NCBI GenBank assembly: GCA_963716925.1
Contig: CAVQUX010000024.1
Location: forward strand, 1-64,000
Source of the DNA: DAISKN01 sp963716925
GTDB lineage: Bacteria; Acidobacteriota; Vicinamibacteria; Marinacidobacterales; SMYC01
Direction of reading: 5' to 3'
DNA length: 64,000 nt
Shown: positions 49,473 to 58,124 of the stretch, in pieces
Numbering within the stretch: position 1 is the stretch's first letter
Layout: every line of letters starts with the position of its first letter
The notes under the pieces: generated by a model
Seen by the model: only the letters and a program-made list of their open reading frames with translations
What the model was told of the DNA's origin: nothing
Databases searched by the model: none
Position numbers and translations under genes: made by a program

Positions 49473-50522
49473 ATGGAACGCGAACGCTGGCAGAGAATGA
49501 AGGAGCTCTTCGGTCGTGCGCTCGAGCTCGCGAGAGTCGAGCGCGAGAGCCTACTCCTCGAAATCGAAGCAGACGATCCATCGCTACGTAAGGAGGTGGA
49601 GGCGCTTCTGGCAGCGCATTCCGACGAGTTCCTCGAGACGCCGCTTTCGATCGGAGACGTCGAAGACTCTCCCCCGAAACCGGAAGCCCCGGGCCTGATC
49701 GGCATCGAGGTCGGCGGGCTCCGGATCGTCGAGAGGATCGCGAGCGGAGGCCTCGGAGAGGTCTACCGGGCCCTGGAACCGCCCACGGGCCGCCACGTCG
49801 CCGTGAAGCGGCTACTCACCGATGCCCTGTCCGATCCGAAGCAGCGTGCGCGCTTCCGACAGGAGGCGAGGGCCGCTTTGGCGCTTCGTCACCCGAACGT
49901 GGTCAGGGTTCACGGTGTCCTCGAATGGGAGGGCGAACTCCTGATTGTCATGGACCTGGTGGAGGGGCGAACTCTCCGGGAGATTTTGAACGACGGACCG
50001 CTATCGGCCGAGGAGGCTCTCGGCTATGCCATTCAGATTACCGGCGGTCTTGCGAAGGCGCACGAGCTCGGCATCATTCATCGCGACATCAAGCCGGAGA
50101 ATCTCATGGTGACCCGTGAAGGGTCAGTCAAGGTTCTAGATTTCGGAATCGCCAAGTTGATCGCGCCCCAGAACATCCGGGAGGCGCCGACCCATGATCA
50201 GCAGTCCCTGTCACGCGAGGGCGTCGCGCTCGGAAGCGCGAGCTACATGTCGCCGGAGCAGGTGGAGGGGCTGCCGGTCGAAGGAAGGAGCGACGTCTTT
50301 TCCCTCGGGGCCGTTCTCTACGAGATGGTGACCGGCGCGAGGGCATTCGACGGTGAAACGGTGATGGACGTGATCGCCGCCGTGCTCCGCGGGCAGCCGC
50401 GAATGCAGGCCTTGGGAAAGCTCGAGCCCGTGATCGGCAGGGCTCTCGACAAACTACCCGCGCGGCGATACCCCACGATGGCCGCGTTCGGGAAGGCGCT
50501 CCGCGAGTTTCGCGGCTTCTAG
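49473..50522 (+). CDS. Cytoplasmic serine/threonine protein kinase
   Basis: A 349-residue Hanks-type kinase. The N-terminal 75 residues (ERWQRMKELFGRALELARVE) are the helical extension typical of kinases encoded with ECF sigma factors. The kinase domain has the Gly-rich loop IASGGLGEVY, the ATP-binding Lys in VAVKRLL, catalytic loop IIHRDIKPENLM, DFGIAK, and SASYMSPEQVEG. No transmembrane segment or sensor domain follows the kinase fold. Probable partner: the sigma factor directly upstream. Confidence 0.92.
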   Translation: MERERWQRMKELFGRALELARVERESLLLEIEADDPSLRKEVEALLAAHSDEFLETPLSIGDVEDSPPKPEAPGLIGIEVGGLRIVERIASGGLGEVYRALEPPTGRHVAVKRLLTDALSDPKQRARFRQEARAALALRHPNVVRVHGVLEWEGELLIVMDLVEGRTLREILNDGPLSAEEALGYAIQITGGLAKAHELGIIHRDIKPENLMVTREGSVKVLDFGIAKLIAPQNIREAPTHDQQSLSREGVALGSASYMSPEQVEGLPVEGRSDVFSLGAVLYEMVTGARAFDGETVMDVIAAVLRGQPRMQALGKLEPVIGRALDKLPARRYPTMAAFGKALREFRGF

Positions 50523-50531
50523 CTCTCCTTC

Positions 50532-53183
50532 TCAGCGCCGGGAACGCGGGACCTGCTGTTTCAGCTCCTCGGCCCAGTTGAGAACAACATGGATCCGCCC
50601 GGCCAGGGATCCTATCTCGCGTATCATGACGAAGTGCTCCCCATCGGGGGCTACGTCGTACTGAGCGAAGCCGACCCCACCCTCCTCTTCCCGCAGCAAC
50701 CGTTCTTCGAAAAGGAGCCTCGGTTTTGAAAGGCCGAGGGCGGGCTGCGCCTCGATGGAAACCGCCAGCATCTTGTCATCGCTGCGGTAGAAGATCTCGC
50801 GACCGCTTCGGGCCCACACCGGATTCGTCCCGCCCTCCGTCGAAACCTGGCCTTTCGCGCCCGGACCGGGAAAAGGCCGAATGTAGACCTCGTAACGGCC
50901 CGACTCGTTCGAGACGTAGGCGATCCACCGCCCGTCCGGCGAAAACACGCCGCCACGCTCGCTCGCTGGCGTCTGCAGAAAAATCTGCCCCTTCCCCTCC
51001 TCGATCGACAGAAGCCAAATATCCTCCCGGTTAGCGGCATCGTATTGATTGAAAACAAGCATCATTCCGTCTGGTGACCAGGAGCTGGGAAGGCCCCCGC
51101 CTGCGAAGAGTGTCTCGGCAGCTCCGGACCCGTCCGCGGGCTGCCAGACGATGTCGGAAGCCAAATCAAAAGTGATCTTCGTCCCATCGGGAGTCCAAAT
51201 GCCCATCCAAACGGGGAGTGGTGTAATGGTGCTCGAACTCAGGCGGGTAAGCGCATCGCGCTCCATGTCATACAGCCAAACGTGGCCCATGTTGTGCGAT
51301 CCGATCGTAAGCGAGAGATGCCTTCCGTCGGGGGAAAGCCGCGGACTGTTATAAAAGCCCGGAGCCTCGATGAGAGGTTGGCTCAATCCCTTTCGATCCA
51401 CCCACAGCAGCGTTTTCTCGGTGGGGGCTACCGACGGGACGTAGGCGAGCGTGCCGTCATCGGAAATGGAAAACTGCCCCGCTCCCGTCGTGGCCTGCGT
51501 GGCGACTTCCTCGAGGATCGCTACCGGCTCCCCGGTGAGCTCGCGGCGCCCGAGATCGAAGGGGACAGCCATGAGCTTCCCATCAATGGCGTAGACGATG
51601 TGCCCTGTAGGTGAGAAGCGCGCGTTCGATCCTCCCTTGAGAATGACATGGTGGTCACCGGTTTCCAGCGAGAGCAGCGCAATCTGGGAATCCTGGAACG
51701 TGCCCTTCCAGATGGTAAAGAGGGCAGCCTTTCCGCCCGGTAGAAACTCCGGCCAACGATGGGCGATCTCGCCCTGGTTCACGTCCAGTGTCGTCACAGC
51801 CGATGGCGATCCGCCGGAAGCCGCCATCCGCACGAGACCAGAGCCTCCCGACACCGCGAAGAGGATCGTGTCGTCCTCACCCCAGCTCGCGCCCCAGAAG
51901 TCCGGAGCGTCACAGAGAAAGACGATCTGTCCGTCACTCACATGGACTTTCTTCAACTTGTTGTCAGAGCCATAAAATCCTACCCACTGACCATCGGGAG
52001 AAAAGAACCCGCTCCAGGCGCCCTCCGTTCCTGGAATGGCCGTCGCATCCACTTGGTCCAATGGGCGGACGTGAAGCTTGCGGCCTCCTAGGTAGACGAG
52101 GCGGCTTCCGTCCGGTGCGAGGGCCAACACTGGGTCATCGAATTCCGCGGCGGTCAGCGCTTGCTCGGGCGGGAGATCGAGAGCAAAGCGCGCTGGACGC
52201 GGTGGCGAAGGGCCTGGGCGCAGAAGGGCCCATAGCGCCAGGGAGCCGGCAAGGACAGTAACGGCCCACGAGACCCAAAGGGAGCGGTGCGGACCTCGCG
52301 CAATTCCTGAGTCAAGGTTTCGCTCCGACGACAAGTCCCGCTGAAGGCGTCTCAACTCCGCTCCCAAATCCGAGACGCTCTGGAAACGGAGAGCGGGATC
52401 TTTCTCCAGGGCTCGATAGAGGATCCCCTCCAATCGGGTGGGCACTCCGGGATTGAGGCGAACCGGGGCCGTCGGCTCTTTGTGCAGAATCGAGTCGAAG
52501 ACCGCCGCCGTCGTGCCCCCTGAAAAGGGACGGTGACCGGTCGCCATCTCGTACAGCACGACTCCGAGCGCGAATATGTCGCTTCGGGCGTCGAGCTCCT
52601 TTCCCAGCACCTGCTCGGGCGACATGTAGTCAACCGTCCCCACCGCGACTCCGGGGCTCGTCAGTAGATGCGCCTCACGGGTGGGAACGTTCGAACCGGA
52701 TGCCGGGCGTGCGTCGGTCAGCTTCGCCAGTCCGAAGTCGAGGACCTTGACGTGTCCAGCTTCCGTGAGGAACAGATTGGACGGTTTGATATCGCGATGC
52801 AGAATGCCCTTGGAGTGAGCCGCGGCGATGGCGTCCGCCGCTTGAATCACCACGTCCAGGAGCGTTTCCGTGGCCACCGGCCGGCCGCCAATCAACTGTT
52901 CGACCGTCCTACCCTCGAGGAGCTCCATCACGATGTACGGTCGACCGTGATGTTCCCCGAGGTCGAAAAGCGCGCAGATGTTTGGATGGTTGAGAGCCGA
53001 CGCCGCGCGGGCTTCCCGGTGGAACCGCTCGAGAGCCGCCGGGCTCTTCGTCGCCTCGGGCGGCATGAACTTGACGGTAACGGAGCGTCCGAGGCGGACG
53101 TCCTGGGCGCGGAATACTTCGCCCATGCCCCCTTCGGCGAGCTTCTCCGTGATGCGGTAGTGGCCTACGGTCTGACCGAGCAA
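50532..53183 (-). CDS. Membrane serine/threonine kinase with TolB/WD40-like propeller
   Basis: An 883-residue receptor-type kinase. The kinase domain (about 8-275) has LAEGGMGEVFRAQD, VTVKFMPPE (Lys), ILHRDIKPSNLFL, VLDFGLAKL and TVDYMSPEQVLG. A transmembrane helix at about 305-325 (LWVSWAVTVLAGSLALWALL) leads to an external propeller (about 340-875) with WD40/PD40-type blades such as GFFSPDGQWVGFYGSD, PRLSPDGRHLSLTIGS, GGVFSPDGRWIAYVSNESG. This architecture is very common in Acidobacteriota. It is convergent with the smaller kinase, nine bases apart. Confidence 0.93.
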   Translation of the reverse strand: MLGQTVGHYRITEKLAEGGMGEVFRAQDVRLGRSVTVKFMPPEATKSPAALERFHREARAASALNHPNICALFDLGEHHGRPYIVMELLEGRTVEQLIGGRPVATETLLDVVIQAADAIAAAHSKGILHRDIKPSNLFLTEAGHVKVLDFGLAKLTDARPASGSNVPTREAHLLTSPGVAVGTVDYMSPEQVLGKELDARSDIFALGVVLYEMATGHRPFSGGTTAAVFDSILHKEPTAPVRLNPGVPTRLEGILYRALEKDPALRFQSVSDLGAELRRLQRDLSSERNLDSGIARGPHRSLWVSWAVTVLAGSLALWALLRPGPSPPRPARFALDLPPEQALTAAEFDDPVLALAPDGSRLVYLGGRKLHVRPLDQVDATAIPGTEGAWSGFFSPDGQWVGFYGSDNKLKKVHVSDGQIVFLCDAPDFWGASWGEDDTILFAVSGGSGLVRMAASGGSPSAVTTLDVNQGEIAHRWPEFLPGGKAALFTIWKGTFQDSQIALLSLETGDHHVILKGGSNARFSPTGHIVYAIDGKLMAVPFDLGRRELTGEPVAILEEVATQATTGAGQFSISDDGTLAYVPSVAPTEKTLLWVDRKGLSQPLIEAPGFYNSPRLSPDGRHLSLTIGSHNMGHVWLYDMERDALTRLSSSTITPLPVWMGIWTPDGTKITFDLASDIVWQPADGSGAAETLFAGGGLPSSWSPDGMMLVFNQYDAANREDIWLLSIEEGKGQIFLQTPASERGGVFSPDGRWIAYVSNESGRYEVYIRPFPGPGAKGQVSTEGGTNPVWARSGREIFYRSDDKMLAVSIEAQPALGLSKPRLLFEERLLREEEGGVGFAQYDVAPDGEHFVMIREIGSLAGRIHVVLNWAEELKQQVPRSRR

Positions 53184-53323
53184 GGAGCCTCCTTTGAGCG
53201 GTCATTCCTCGGAGGAACAGCGAATGTTACTCCAGGTGGACACGTTGCCTCTTTACGAACTGGGCCAATTCGGAGGATGGCGGGTTCGCTGTCCCCTTCA
53301 CGTAGTCCTCAACTGAGGGACGT

Positions 53324-54575
53324 GTGAAGCGTACGGACACCATCGTCATAGGCGGCGGACAAGCGGGACTCGCGATGAGTCGATGTCTGTCCGACCGGGC
53401 TATCGACCACGTGGTCCTCGAGCGAGGCCGCGTGGGTGAGCGCTGGCGATCCGAGCGGTGGGACTCCCTCCGGCTTCTGACCCCGAACTGGCAGAGCCGC
53501 CTTCCTGGATTCCGATACGAGGGCCCGGACCCGAATGGTTACATGACCGGGCCCGAGGTCATCGATTTCCTCGAGCGGTACCGCCGCTCGTTCGACGCAC
53601 CCGGTCGAGGAAGGGACCCAGGTCCTCTCGGTCTCGCGTCGTGGCGCGGGCTATCGGGTCGCAACCGACCACGGGCTCTGGGAGGCCCCGACCCTCGTCG
53701 TCGCCACCGGGCACTGCGACACTCCCCTGGTGCCGGAATTCGCCTCGGGGCTGTCGCCGGACATCGTCCAGGTCGTTCCGTCGAAGTATCGCAACCCCGG
53801 ACAGCTTCCGGAGGGCGGGGTCCTCGTCGTCGGAGCCGCCGCGTCCGGGATCCAGCTCGCGGAGGAGATCCACCAGTCGGGCCGGCCGGTCACGATCGCC
53901 GTCGGCCGCCATACGAGGCTCCCCCGCCTCTACCGCGACCGGGACATTCTCTGGTGGTTCGACCGAATGGGCATCTTCGCCGAGACGCCGGATCAGGTTC
54001 GAGACGCCGAACGATCCCGCAAGGAGCCGTCCCTCCAGCTCGTGGGACGACCCGACATGAGCTCTCTCGACCTCATCACGCTCCAGGACGAGGGCGTGAA
54101 GCTCACGGGAAAGGTCATCGGCGCGGAAGGAGACGTGGTGCGCTTCGCCGACGATCTCGTCGCCTACACCGCCCGGGCGGACGCGAAGCTCGCTCGGCTG
54201 ATGAGGCGCATCGACTCCTACATCGAGGCCCGAGGGCTGGTCGCGGAAGTGGGGCCGCCGGAGCCTTTCATTCCGTTCTTCTGGCCCGCTCCCGGCCCGG
54301 ACACGATCGACCTGCGGGAACGGGGGATCAAAACCGTGCTCTGGGCTACCGGCTTCCGCCGGCGCTATCCCTGGCTGAGGGTCCCGGTTCTCGACGCCCG
54401 GGGAGAGATCCGCCACACGGGAGGAATCACGCCCGCCCGCGGACTCTACGTCCTCGGCCTGCAGTTTCTCCGGCGGCGCAACTCGAACTTCATCGACGGA
54501 GTCGGCGCCGACGCGAGGGAGCTCGCCGAGCACGTCGAAGCTGACCTCGGGCGGCGCAAGAGCGCCATCGCCTAG
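53324..54575 (+). pseudogene. Flavin-dependent monooxygenase/oxidoreductase with one frame break
   Basis: From GTG 53324 the protein begins IVIGGGQAGLAMSRCL (FAD motif GxGxxG) and continues with ERWRSERWDSLRLLTPNW. At about 53600 an extra base in CCCGG shifts the frame; the remainder (TLVVATGHCDTPLVP; GVLVVGAAASGIQLAEEI NADPH motif; KTVLWATGFRRRYPWL; GLYVLGLQFLRRRNSNFIDG) is intact to 54575. This is the CzcO/flavoprotein monooxygenase-like family; substrate unknown. One indel in a C/G run may be a sequencing error. The OsmC gene follows 90 bases downstream. Confidence 0.85.
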
Positions 54576-54665
54576 CGTGGCGGCCTTTGCCTCGCTCTGC
54601 GTATTTCCTCTTAGTAGGGATGTGACCGGGCACGACCCCGGGGAACGAACGAGGAGGAACGAGAA

Positions 54666-55259
54666 ATGTCACAGGCAGCGACGGAGACCAAGAAGTCCAG
54701 GAAAGAACGCGGACCGCTGAACGGCGTCGATACCCCGACGCTGTTCGCGACCATCAACGCGGTGCGGGACCAGCCCGAGCTGGCGAAGTTCAAGTTCCGC
54801 GCGTCGAGCCGCTGGCTCGAGGGGACGCACAGCCGGGCCAGGAGCGAAGGCTTCTTCGGAGCCGGGGGCGAGCACGAGCACACCACGGAGTGGCAGTTCG
54901 ACTCCGACCATCCCGCGGTTCTCGTGGGCAAGGACCAGGGTCCACTTCCGATCGAGTACCTTCTGTACGGGCTTCTCGCCTGCATCACGTCGGGAATCGG
55001 CAACATCTCCGCCGCCCGCGGCGTAAAGCTCACGGAGGTCGAGTCCAGCATCGAGGGCGACATCGACCTGCGGGGAATTCTCGGACTCTCCAACGAGGTG
55101 CGCAACGGCTACCAGGGCCTCAAGGTGAAGTTCAAGATCAAGGGCGACGCGCCCAAGGAGAAGCTCCGCGAGATCGTGGAGCAGTCCCGCGCGCGCTCCG
55201 CGGTCTACGACGTGCTCAGCAACGGAGTGCCGGTCGACATCACCGTCGACGCGCAGTAG
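54666..55259 (+). CDS. OsmC-family protein
   Basis: A 197-residue OsmC/Ohr-like protein. It has a long N-terminal part, PLPIEYLLYGLLACITSGIG with the conserved Cys, the beta strand EGDIDLRGILGLSNEVRNGY, and the C-terminal SAVYDVLSNGVPVDI. The second Cys of peroxide-reducing members is not evident at the usual place, so a thiol peroxidase role is uncertain. GGAGGAACGAGAA precedes the ATG as ribosome site. Confidence 0.85.
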   Translation: MSQAATETKKSRKERGPLNGVDTPTLFATINAVRDQPELAKFKFRASSRWLEGTHSRARSEGFFGAGGEHEHTTEWQFDSDHPAVLVGKDQGPLPIEYLLYGLLACITSGIGNISAARGVKLTEVESSIEGDIDLRGILGLSNEVRNGYQGLKVKFKIKGDAPKEKLREIVEQSRARSAVYDVLSNGVPVDITVDAQ

Positions 55260-55271
55260 AGCTGGCTCGGG

Positions 55272-55937
55272 TCAGAGCGCGAGAATCTCCACCGGCGATT
55301 CGAGCAGGAAGTCGGCCGAGGCGAGCGTCAGCTCCTCACGGGCGAACGGGCCCCAGAGGACTCCGGCGGTGGTGACGCCCGCTTCCCTTCCCGCGGCGAT
55401 GTCGTGCGGAGAGTCGCCGATGAAGACGGCGTCTCCCGCACCGACCCCGAGCCTCTCGAGCGCGGCGAGCACCGGCTCGGGATGCGGTTTGGCGCGGCTC
55501 ACTTCGTCGGCGGATACGATCGTGTGAAAGAACGGAAGCAGGCCGGTCGCGACCAGACCTCTCTCGGCCCCGGCGCGCAGCTTGCTCGTGACCACCCCGA
55601 GCCGCGCGCCGCGGCCGGCGAGGGCCGCGATGACGTCGAAGACGTCGGGGTAGGCTTTCACGCTCTCCTCGTGGTGGGCGAAATGGTACTCGCGGTAGGT
55701 CGCGACCATGACATCGATGAGCTCCGGATCGTCACAGACCGCCGATAGCTGCTGGCGCAGGGGGGTTCCCAATCCCTCGCGCCAGACGGAATCCGGCGGC
55801 GACACCGCGAGGTGCCGCTCCGCCGTGTGCCGATAGGCGCGGAAGATGAGATCGATGGAGTCGATGAGCGTTCCGTCGAGATCGAAGAGGTAAGCGCCGA
55901 ACGGTCCATTACGTGCCTCAGTGCCGCGGGGCCCCAC
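55272..55937 (-). CDS. HAD phosphatase, phosphoglycolate-phosphatase-like
   Basis: HAD subfamily IA hydrolase: motif I YLFDLDGTLIDS, motif II VVTSKLR, motif III Lys in SRAKPHPEPVL, motif IV FIGDSPHDIAAG. About 210 conserved residues, cytoplasmic. The start is unclear: in frame, GTG 55937 lies inside a repeat hairpin, while ATG 55909 is one base out of frame but would give a textbook N-terminus if a single base were missing after it. Substrate unknown. Confidence 0.8.
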   Translation of the reverse strand: MGPRGTEARNGPFGAYLFDLDGTLIDSIDLIFRAYRHTAERHLAVSPPDSVWREGLGTPLRQQLSAVCDDPELIDVMVATYREYHFAHHEESVKAYPDVFDVIAALAGRGARLGVVTSKLRAGAERGLVATGLLPFFHTIVSADEVSRAKPHPEPVLAALERLGVGAGDAVFIGDSPHDIAAGREAGVTTAGVLWGPFAREELTLASADFLLESPVEILAL

Positions 55938-55946
55938 CCCCGCGGC
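55923..55946 (+). repeat. GGGGCCCCAC hairpin element, copy B
   Basis: Stem GCCGCGGGG / CCCCGCGGC of nine base pairs with loop CCCCAC, identical in loop and geometry to copy A at 38857-38880 but with a compensated stem. Both are preceded by AGT and followed within 70 bases by GGCTCGCTCC. It overlaps the start region of the HAD gene. Confidence 0.6.
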
Positions 55947-56083
55947 TTGAAGTCGTCGGCGAAGCCTTCCCACTTGGCGGGCCGGGCTCGCTCCGCTCGC
56001 GCTGGCTGAAGATGCATTCCTACCCGGCTTCCTAGACATTGGTGTCCATCACCGGTGTATGTTAGCAGAGCCGTCGAAGTCGC

Positions 56084-58120
56084 ATGAAGATCGTCGACAG
56101 GTTCCCCCGCGCGGTCCGAGATATCGAGAACGTTTTCATTCCCCTGTCCGACGGCGGCCGGCTCGCCGCCAGGATCTGGCTGCCGGAAGACGCGGAGTCT
56201 TCTCCCGTCCCCGCGATCCTGGAGTACATCCCCTATCGCAAAGGGGACCGCATGAGGGACCGGGACGAGCCCATGCATCGGTATTTCGCCGGCCATGGCT
56301 ACGCCGCAGTGCGAATCGACGTCGGCGGCAGCGGCGATTCCGACGGCGTCCTGCTCGACGAGTACCTCCCGCAGGAGATCGAGCACGGACGCGAGGCGAT
56401 CCGCTGGCTCGCCGCTCAGAGCTGGTGCTCGGGCGCGGTCGGCATGATGGGAAAGTCGTGGGGAGGGTTCAACGCCCTCCAGATCGCCTCCGGCTCCGGC
56501 GTCGAGAACCTCCGCGCGATCCTGACCGTCTGCTGCTCCGACGATCGCTACCGGGACGACGCCCACTTCATGGGGGGCTCGCTCCTCACCGAGAATTTCT
56601 TCTGGGGGACCGTGCTCACCGCGCTCCGCATCCTGCCCCCGGACCCCGAGATTTCCGGAGAGCGGTGGCGGGAGATGTGGCTCGAGCGGCTCGAAGCCGC
56701 CTCGCCTCTCAGCGAAGCCTGGCTTCGCCATCAGCGGCGCGACGACTACTGGAAGCAGGGCTCGGTCTCCCACGATTACCGCGCCATCACCTGCCCGGTC
56801 TACGCCGTCGGCGGCTGGGCCGACGCATACTGCAACGGCATCTTCCGGCTCCTCGCCGGGCTCGCCGTTCCTCGCAAGGGACTCATCGGCCCCTGGGCGC
56901 ATGCCTATCCGCACGAGGGCGAGCCCGGTCCACCCATTGGTTTCCTGCAAGAAGCGCTGCGCTGGTGGGACCAGTGTCTGAAGGGACAGGAGACCGGGAT
57001 CCTGGACGAGCCGATGCTGCGGGTCTGGATGCCGGAGTCGAGCCCTCCGGCTTCGGCGCGGCGGGTCTCGCCCGGGAGATGGGTCTGCGAGTCCGCATGG
57101 CCGCCGCCGAACCCGCGGACGCGCTCGTTCGGCCTCGCCGGCGGACGACTCCTCGACCACGTCCCGGACACGAGCGACCGGATTTCCATCCGCTCGAAGC
57201 TCAGCACCGGCTCGCAGGCCGGCGCCTGGTGCCCGTTCGGAGCGGAGGGAATGCCCCGGGATCAGAGACCGGACGACGAGCGGTCCGTCGTCTTCGATTC
57301 TCCTCCGCTGACGGAGGGGGTCGAGATTCTGGGCGCGCCGGTCGTGAGGCTGAAGCTCCGCTCCGACCGTCCCCTCGCGAATCTCGTCGCGCGCCTCGAG
57401 GACGTCTTCCCCGACGGGGTCTCGGCTCGCGTCACCTACGGAGTATGGAACCTGACCCACCGCAGGGACCACAGGCACCCCGAGCCCATGCCGCTCGAGA
57501 CTCCGGTCGAGATCGAGCTCCCGCTCAACCATAGAGCGCACTCTTTCACGGCCGGGAACCGCATCCGCCTCGCATTGTCCACATCGTATTGGCCCATCGT
57601 GTGGCCCGCGCCCGAGGAAGCGACGCTCGAGCTCGACCTTGCGGGCTCGAGCCTCGAGCTCCCCGTTCGCGCCCCCAAGCCGGAAGACGAGCGGCTCCGC
57701 CCTTTCGATCCGCCGGAGCAAGCCCCGTATCCCGAGTCGACGACCGTAACCGAAGGGAAGTCGACCAGAGACGTCCGTCACGACCCGACGACCGGGGAGA
57801 CGGTTCGCGTTTTCGCGGCCGACTTCACGGAGAACGACGAGCCGGCCCTCACCCGGATCGAGGCCACCGGGCTCGAGTACGGCGACGCCATCAGCGTGGG
57901 CCTCTTCATCCGCGATGGGGACCCGCTCTCGGCACGAACCGAGATGCGCCACCACGCACGGTTCCGCAGGCCGGGCTGGAGCATCGGCACACGGGTCGCC
58001 GCGCGTATGACCGCCGACGAGAAGAGCTTCCACCTCGAGACCGACATCGAGGGTTTCGAGGGAGACGAGCGCGTCTTCGAGAAGCGGTTTCGGTCGACGG
58101 TCCCGAGGGACCTCGTCTGA
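56084..58120 (+). CDS. CocE/NonD-family hydrolase (X-Pro dipeptidyl-peptidase-like)
   Basis: A 678-residue alpha/beta hydrolase. The catalytic Ser is in GMMGKSWGGFNALQ, with the oxyanion segment ILEYIPYRKGD, a probable Asp in VGGWADAY and His in IGPWAHAYPHEG. The C-terminal jelly-roll domain (RLKLRSDRPLANLVARLEDV; AGNRIRLALSTSYWP) is typical of this esterase/peptidase group. No signal peptide is visible. It may cleave acyl or proline peptides; the substrate cannot be predicted. The MFS gene starts four bases after the stop region, so they are likely cotranscribed. Confidence 0.9.
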   Translation: MKIVDRFPRAVRDIENVFIPLSDGGRLAARIWLPEDAESSPVPAILEYIPYRKGDRMRDRDEPMHRYFAGHGYAAVRIDVGGSGDSDGVLLDEYLPQEIEHGREAIRWLAAQSWCSGAVGMMGKSWGGFNALQIASGSGVENLRAILTVCCSDDRYRDDAHFMGGSLLTENFFWGTVLTALRILPPDPEISGERWREMWLERLEAASPLSEAWLRHQRRDDYWKQGSVSHDYRAITCPVYAVGGWADAYCNGIFRLLAGLAVPRKGLIGPWAHAYPHEGEPGPPIGFLQEALRWWDQCLKGQETGILDEPMLRVWMPESSPPASARRVSPGRWVCESAWPPPNPRTRSFGLAGGRLLDHVPDTSDRISIRSKLSTGSQAGAWCPFGAEGMPRDQRPDDERSVVFDSPPLTEGVEILGAPVVRLKLRSDRPLANLVARLEDVFPDGVSARVTYGVWNLTHRRDHRHPEPMPLETPVEIELPLNHRAHSFTAGNRIRLALSTSYWPIVWPAPEEATLELDLAGSSLELPVRAPKPEDERLRPFDPPEQAPYPESTTVTEGKSTRDVRHDPTTGETVRVFAADFTENDEPALTRIEATGLEYGDAISVGLFIRDGDPLSARTEMRHHARFRRPGWSIGTRVAARMTADEKSFHLETDIEGFEGDERVFEKRFRSTVPRDLV

Positions 58121-58124
58121 AATC

